Positions 1 through 3,686 of a DNA stretch of 6,619 bases are shown piece by piece (within the stretch, counting starts at the first letter, position 1; each line of letters begins with the position of its first letter). The stretch is from JBOFDK01 sp051650305 (GTDB lineage: Bacteria > Bacillota > Clostridia > Lachnospirales > Cellulosilyticaceae): positions 1 through 6,619 of the forward strand of contig JBOFIT010000041.1 in assembly GCA_051650305.1 (NCBI GenBank), written 5' to 3'. The notes beneath the pieces are model-generated. The model was not told the DNA's origin. It was given only the letters and a program-made list of their open reading frames with translations, and did no database searches. The translations under genes were made by a program, and so were the position numbers.

Positions 1-46
1 CGAAGTGGTCCAGCACCATCAAAAGTGCAGCAATGAGTTTAAGCAT
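1..46 (-). CDS. N-terminal fragment of a probable TraX-family membrane protein (runs off left edge)
   Basis: Only the first 15 codons are inside the window, reading MLKLIAALLMVLDHF on the minus strand. This resembles the start of TraX-family proteins (named after the F-pilin acetylation protein), which open with a hydrophobic helix ending in a 'hMVhDHhG'-like segment. I chose the ATG at 46-44 because a good ribosome binding site (AAAGGA, 61-56) lies nine bases upstream of it. An in-frame ATG at 64-62 would add MKGYHL but has no purine-rich site before it. The gene is divergent from the chitinase gene. The family call rests on about fifteen residues. Another polytopic membrane protein, such as an acyltransferase-3-type protein, is possible. 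Confidence 0.5.
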   Translation of the reverse strand, partial: MLKLIAALLMVLDHF

Positions 47-225
47 GAGGTGATATCCTTTCATAAGTAAGTTATAAATAATTTTAACAAAACATAAAGA
101 GATTTAAAAGATATAAAAGTAAAAATGCACAAAAAAATACAATAAATTTAGATAATATAAAGTGTTTATAAAATTATAAAAATATATTACAATTTAAATA
201 TCACATTTATAAAGGGGGAAGGTTT
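47..225. promoter_or_regulatory. A/T-rich divergent intergenic region
   Basis: This spacer between the divergent left-edge gene and the chitinase gene is almost pure A/T from about 65 to 210 and must hold the start signals for both. No textbook promoter stands out. The best plus-strand pair I can see is TTTATA (165-170) and TACAAT (188-193) with a 17-base spacer. GATAAT (151-156) is another possible -10. On the minus strand, TATAAC near 72-77 is a -10-like string. In so A/T-rich a stretch such matches are expected by chance. The chitinase ribosome binding site (AAGGGGGAAGG, 212-222) closes the region. I see no operator-like inverted repeat of note. Confidence 0.45.
56..61 (-). promoter_or_regulatory. 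Ribosome binding site of the left-edge gene
   Basis: AAAGGA on the minus strand lies nine bases before the ATG at 46-44. It overlaps the second and third codons that would follow the alternative ATG at 64, so it argues for the downstream start. Confidence 0.55.
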
Positions 226-1479
226 ATGAAAATGAAAAAAGCATTAGCACTTATGCTTGCAGGTATGATGGCATTTGCCACAGGCGGTGTAAGCACATTT
301 GCAAAAGAGCCAGTAGCTGCGGAGAAATCAGTAGAAACAGGCAAAAAAGTAGCTACATATTTACCTTGTTGGGCAAGTAAAGAATGGTCAGTTGATGACA
401 TTCAAGGTGATAAGCTTACACATGTGTACTTAGCATTTGCACGTATTGATAATAATTTCCAAATTTGTAATGATGACTATCGTATTATTGCAGAAGATGG
501 CTCATTTATGTTACAAGACCTTGTAAAAGCAACGTTAATTGAAGAAGAAACATTTGCAAAAGTTGCTAAACTTAAGGAAAAATACCCACATCTTAAAGTA
601 ATCGTTGCAGTAGGTGGATGGTTAGGGGAAGGTTTCTCAGATATGGTAGCTTCGCCATCAACGCGTGAAATCTTTGCTGATAGTGTAAAAGCATATATCG
701 AAAAGTACAATCTTGATGGTATTGATATTGATTGGGAATACCCAGTAGGACCACCATGGGGTGGGCATCCGACGATGACACGCCCAGAGGATAAAGAAAA
801 TTTCACTGCACTTATGGAAGTGCTTCGTAAAAAATTAGGACCAGATAAAGAGATTGGTTTCTGTGCACCAGTTAATGGATGGTTCCTTGATGCAGTTGAG
901 TTTGAAAAAGTAGTGCCACTTATTGATTCTGTAAGTCTTATGACATACGATATGTTTGGTGCTTGGAGTGATGAAGCACAACACCAAGGCCCACTTTATC
1001 CAAATCCAGAGAATCCACTAGTTGACTGGGGATGTACAGTGTCTGAAACAGTAGACCGTTTGGTTAAAGCAGGTGTACCAGCTGAAAAAATGATTGTTGG
1101 TATTCACACATATGGTCGTGAATTCAGAAACATTGTAGCAGATGAAAAGGGTGATCCACTTTATCAACCATGGGCAAAAGATGCAGAAGGTAATCCAGTG
1201 ACTGACCGTACAACTTGGAGAGGAAGCGTTATTCCTTGGACATATCTAAGAGATTACTACATTGGAAAACATGGTTATAAAGAATTCTGGGATGATGTAT
1301 CAAAAGCACCATATTTATATGATGGTAAAACATTTATCACCTATGATAATGAAAAATCTGTAGAAGCTAAAGCACAATATGCATTAGATAATGGTCTTGG
1401 TGGCGTTATGTACTGGGAGTATGTAAATGATATTGATGGAGATCTTCTCACCGTTATGCATGAAACATTAAATAAATAG
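226..1479 (+). CDS. Secreted family 18 glycoside hydrolase (chitinase)
   Basis: This gene encodes a 417-residue endo-type chitinase of family GH18, which cleaves beta-1,4-N-acetylglucosamine links by substrate-assisted catalysis. A signal peptide covers residues 1-26 (Lys-rich start, hydrophobic core, likely cut after TFA-26), so the mature enzyme acts outside the cell. The barrel begins at 'KVATYLPCW' (41-49). The beta-3 motif is VIVAVGGW (125-132), with Ala where many members have Ser. The active-site motif DGIDIDWE spans 164-171 and is complete, with D167, D169 and the acid E171. MTYD lies at 239-242 and the final barrel strand carries YWEY (396-399) with W397. A chitinase insertion domain probably fills about 300-370. 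There is no carbohydrate-binding, SLH or sortase module, so it is a free single-domain enzyme. Four Cys remain in the mature protein (48, 81, 213, 270). The start is set by AAGGGGGAAGG just upstream. The gene is monocistronic, with its own terminator. Activity on related glycans cannot be excluded. Confidence 0.95.
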   Translation: MKMKKALALMLAGMMAFATGGVSTFAKEPVAAEKSVETGKKVATYLPCWASKEWSVDDIQGDKLTHVYLAFARIDNNFQICNDDYRIIAEDGSFMLQDLVKATLIEEETFAKVAKLKEKYPHLKVIVAVGGWLGEGFSDMVASPSTREIFADSVKAYIEKYNLDGIDIDWEYPVGPPWGGHPTMTRPEDKENFTALMEVLRKKLGPDKEIGFCAPVNGWFLDAVEFEKVVPLIDSVSLMTYDMFGAWSDEAQHQGPLYPNPENPLVDWGCTVSETVDRLVKAGVPAEKMIVGIHTYGREFRNIVADEKGDPLYQPWAKDAEGNPVTDRTTWRGSVIPWTYLRDYYIGKHGYKEFWDDVSKAPYLYDGKTFITYDNEKSVEAKAQYALDNGLGGVMYWEYVNDIDGDLLTVMHETLNK

Positions 1480-1488
1480 TACACTAGT

Positions 1489-1519
1489 AAAGAGGCTACA
1501 TAGGAGTAGCCTCTTTTTT
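1489..1519 (+). terminator. Rho-independent terminator of the chitinase gene
   Basis: A perfect 11-base-pair stem (1489-1499 with 1506-1516) closes a six-base loop (1500-1505). It sits ten bases after the chitinase stop codon, and the right arm continues into a run of six T (1514-1519). It should end chitinase transcription and insulate the downstream operon. Confidence 0.92.
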
Positions 1520-1571
1520 AAAGGAAAAACTTGGTGTACAATGAAGGTAATTATCAAAAAATATAAAATGT

Positions 1572-1577
1572 GGGGTG
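1572..1577 (+). promoter_or_regulatory. Ribosome binding site that decides the start of the first CHR gene
   Basis: GGGGTG lies seven bases before the ATG at 1585. A GTG in frame at 1570 would give a five-codon longer protein, but it overlaps this site and has no purine-rich stretch of its own, so the ATG is the better start. The ATG at 1581 is out of frame. Confidence 0.7.
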
Positions 1578-1584
1578 TACATGC

Positions 1585-2124
1585 ATGAAAGAATTAGCAG
1601 ATTTATTTATGGTGTTTGCACGGATGGGGGCTTTCACCTTTGGTGGTGGTTATGCCATGCTACCGATTATTCAAAAGGAGATCGTAGAAAAGCGAGGTTG
1701 GGCCACCAATGAAGAGGTCATGGATTATTATGCCATAGGGCAGGTGACACCTGGAATTATTGCGGTGAATACCGCTACCTTTATAGGTTATAAGCTGAAG
1801 GGGGTAATAGGTGGCATCGTGGCGACGGCAGGGATGGTTTTGCCATCTATTATTATCATAAGTATCATTGCCATGTTCTTTGAACAGTTCGCAAGTTATC
1901 CTCTTGTTCAGCATGCTTTTGCAGGTGTACGTATCGTCGTGGTAGCACTCATTATACAGACGACTTATGATATGGCAAAGAAAGCAATTGTAGATAAAGT
2001 CACAGGTGCTTTATTTGGCATCGGACTTTTACTTATGATTGTACTACCTATATCAGTAGTATGGTTTGTGGTAGCAGGGGCACTTATAGGAATGGCAGCT
2101 GGCAGAAAGAAAGAGGTGAAGTAG
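1585..2124 (+). CDS. Short-chain CHR-family (chromate-type) transporter, first half
   Basis: This is a 179-residue polytopic membrane protein of the CHR family. Large members (ChrA) carry two CHR domains and expel chromate; the short members, as here, carry one domain and work in pairs encoded by adjacent genes. The family marks are clear: FGGGYAMLP (19-27) in the first helix, a Trp followed by an acidic helix (W39, 43-44), then QVTPGIIAVNTATFIGY (53-69) with P56, G57 and N62, and a third block rich in Gly ending in LPS (86-88). Several hydrophobic helices follow to the end, with a basic tail (GRKKEVK). It has TPGII where the partner has the more usual TPGPI. The gene is the first of a four-gene run. 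Its stop codon touches the ATG of the partner gene, which points to translational coupling and a 1:1 complex. The true substrate is uncertain: many CHR pairs in bacteria not exposed to chromate may handle sulfate or other oxyanions. Confidence 0.9.
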   Translation: MKELADLFMVFARMGAFTFGGGYAMLPIIQKEIVEKRGWATNEEVMDYYAIGQVTPGIIAVNTATFIGYKLKGVIGGIVATAGMVLPSIIIISIIAMFFEQFASYPLVQHAFAGVRIVVVALIIQTTYDMAKKAIVDKVTGALFGIGLLLMIVLPISVVWFVVAGALIGMAAGRKKEVK

Positions 2125-2658
2125 ATGACACTTTTATTACTCTATGTAGAATTCTTTAGAATAGGTCTCTTCGCCGTAGGTGGTGGCTTAGCGACGATTC
2201 CTTTTTTACAAGAACTCATCACAAAGTATGGCTGGTTTACAAGTGAAGATTTGCTGAATATGATTGCGGTAGCAGAATCAACACCAGGGCCTATAGGGGT
2301 CAATGCAGCCACTTATATAGGTTATCAAGTAGGCGGTTTATTAGGCGGTGTACTGGCTGTCATAGGTTTAGTCACACCATCTATTATCGTTATTATCTTA
2401 GTAGCGAAGATTTTTAATCGCTTCAAGGAAATACAAGGTGTTAAAAATGCATTTTATGGTATAAGACCTGTAGTAGCAGGACTTATCGGTGCAGTAAGTG
2501 TAGAAGTCATGAAAGTGAGCTTATGGGGAGATGGGGGCATTCAACTAAAGGCTATCATCTTACTAGGAGCCTTTCTTATCGCTATTACTAAGTGGAAGAA
2601 ACACCCTATTTTATACATTGTAATAGGTGGTGTAGTAGGTATATTATTTAAATTATAA
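2125..2658 (+). CDS. Short-chain CHR-family (chromate-type) transporter, second half
   Basis: This 177-residue membrane protein is a paralogue of the one encoded immediately upstream. It shows the same pattern in the same order: VGGGLATIP (18-26), a Trp-containing segment GWFTSEDL (36-43), then STPGPIGVNAATYIGY (52-67) with the classical PGP and N60, and a Gly-rich third block ending in TPS. Later helices cover about residues 79-95, 111-130 and 140-176. The start codon follows the upstream stop with no gap, and GAGGTGA (2113-2119) inside the end of the first gene is its ribosome binding site. The two proteins probably form a heteromeric anion transporter in the cytoplasmic membrane, equivalent to the two halves of a long ChrA. 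Firmicute homologues such as the Bacillus YwrA/YwrB pair have the same tandem layout. The family assignment is firm; the transported ion is inferred. Confidence 0.9.
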   Translation: MTLLLLYVEFFRIGLFAVGGGLATIPFLQELITKYGWFTSEDLLNMIAVAESTPGPIGVNAATYIGYQVGGLLGGVLAVIGLVTPSIIVIILVAKIFNRFKEIQGVKNAFYGIRPVVAGLIGAVSVEVMKVSLWGDGGIQLKAIILLGAFLIAITKWKKHPILYIVIGGVVGILFKL

Positions 2659-2670
2659 AGGAGTGGGAAT

Positions 2671-3669
2671 ATGAGGCAGCTTATAGGCATACGTATCATA
2701 AAAACAGCCATAGGAACGACATTAGCGATGCTTTTAGCCAGCGCCATAGGACTGAAATTTGCAGCTTCGGCAGGGATTATTACGATTTTGAGCATTCAGA
2801 GTACCAAGAGGCAGTCGGTCACATTGGCAGTACGACGTATGGAAGCAACGGTGGTGGCATTGGCACTGTCAAGCATGCTTTTTATGTTATTTGGGTATAG
2901 CCCAGTAGTATTTGGTATCTATTTATTCTTCTTCATACCGTTGACAGTACGTTTGCAGATAGCAGAAGGCATTGTACCAGCATCGGTATTGGTGACGCAT
3001 CTTTTAACAGAGGGAGCTATCAGTGTAGGCATACTCACCAATGAAGTGATGCTGGTGGTTGTAGGAGCAGGGGTGGCATTGGTATTGAACTTATATATGC
3101 CAAGTATAGAAGGCCAGCTTTATCAAATCAGACAAGCTATAGAAAGAGACATGTATCAGCTGTTTTGTGATATGACAGTGGCTTTACAAGAAAGAAAAGT
3201 ACCGGTAGAAGAAGAAGCACTATATCAAAAAATAGAAATGCAAATTTTACTTGGTAAACAAAAAGCGTATAAGCATACGAATAATCATCTCTTTGCAAAA
3301 GTGACTGTCTACGAACGTTACTTTGCCATGAGAGAAAGTCAATTTCAAACATTGCTGTATATGAGGCAGCATTTTATACGTATCTTTGAATGCTATGATG
3401 CGACCAAAGAAGTGGCAGCATTCACAAGTCTTGTGGGAGAATCCATTACAGGAAGAAAATTAAGTGGGGACTTACTTGAGGAATTGGAAGGCTTACGAGA
3501 TCATTTTAGACAGTCAGAGCTACCAACGACACGAGAAGAGTTCGAAAATCGAGCGATTTTATATCAGTTTCTTAATGACCTTCAGCGCTTTTTAGAGATT
3601 AAGAAGCACTTTAGAGAAGAACTCACAGATGAAGAGTTTGAAGAATATGTTAAGGGGTATGAGGTTTAA
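2671..3669 (+). CDS. Aromatic acid exporter family (FUSC/ArAE-like) membrane protein
   Basis: The gene encodes 332 residues in two parts. The N-terminal part (about 1-145) holds around six membrane segments, for example 9-28, 31-43, 59-76, 79-95 and 125-142. It includes the FUSC-like pattern AGIITILSIQSTKRQS (34-49) followed by a conserved Arg pair (R55-R56) before the next helix. The part ends at the conserved LYMPSIEGQL (141-150). The C-terminal part (about 150-332) is soluble, charged and all-helical, matching the cytoplasmic domain found in Firmicute aromatic acid exporter proteins (YqjA-like, formerly DUF939). Named relatives export aromatic carboxylates, but most members have no tested substrate, so the export role here is a family inference. 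The start is supported by AAAGGAG (2657-2663). The gene follows the CHR pair by 12 bases and precedes the TIR gene by 17 bases, so co-transcription is likely. Confidence 0.88.
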   Translation: MRQLIGIRIIKTAIGTTLAMLLASAIGLKFAASAGIITILSIQSTKRQSVTLAVRRMEATVVALALSSMLFMLFGYSPVVFGIYLFFFIPLTVRLQIAEGIVPASVLVTHLLTEGAISVGILTNEVMLVVVGAGVALVLNLYMPSIEGQLYQIRQAIERDMYQLFCDMTVALQERKVPVEEEALYQKIEMQILLGKQKAYKHTNNHLFAKVTVYERYFAMRESQFQTLLYMRQHFIRIFECYDATKEVAAFTSLVGESITGRKLSGDLLEELEGLRDHFRQSELPTTREEFENRAILYQFLNDLQRFLEIKKHFREELTDEEFEEYVKGYEV

Positions 3670-3671
3670 AT

Positions 3672-3679
3672 AAAGGGGG
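3672..3679 (+). promoter_or_regulatory. Ribosome binding site that sets the GTG start of the TIR gene
   Basis: AAAGGGGG lies seven bases before the GTG at 3687. The overlapping GTG at 3685 is followed directly by TGA and cannot be used. The TIR domain begins only five residues after the GTG at 3687, and the next in-frame ATG is at residue 194, so this is the only sensible start. Confidence 0.85.
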
Positions 3680-3686
3680 CGTTTGT

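Noticed and set aside
65..210. Possible CRISPR, riboswitch or small RNA in the A/T-rich spacer
   Set aside because: There is no regular repeat, no G/C stem and no terminator-like hairpin; it is plain A/T-rich promoter-type DNA.
477..806. A 109-codon open frame on the minus strand
   Set aside because: It lies wholly antisense to the core of the chitinase gene, including the active-site motif, and its translation resembles no family I know. It is a shadow of the real gene.
1521..1571. Possible promoter for the CHR operon (TTGGTG at 1531-1536, TACAAT at 1537-1542, TATAAA at 1562-1567)
   Set aside because: A promoter is expected here after the terminator, but no -35/-10 pair has proper spacing: TTGGTG to TATAAA is 25 bases apart, and TACAAT has only T-tract sequence at -35. 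I cannot place it with confidence.
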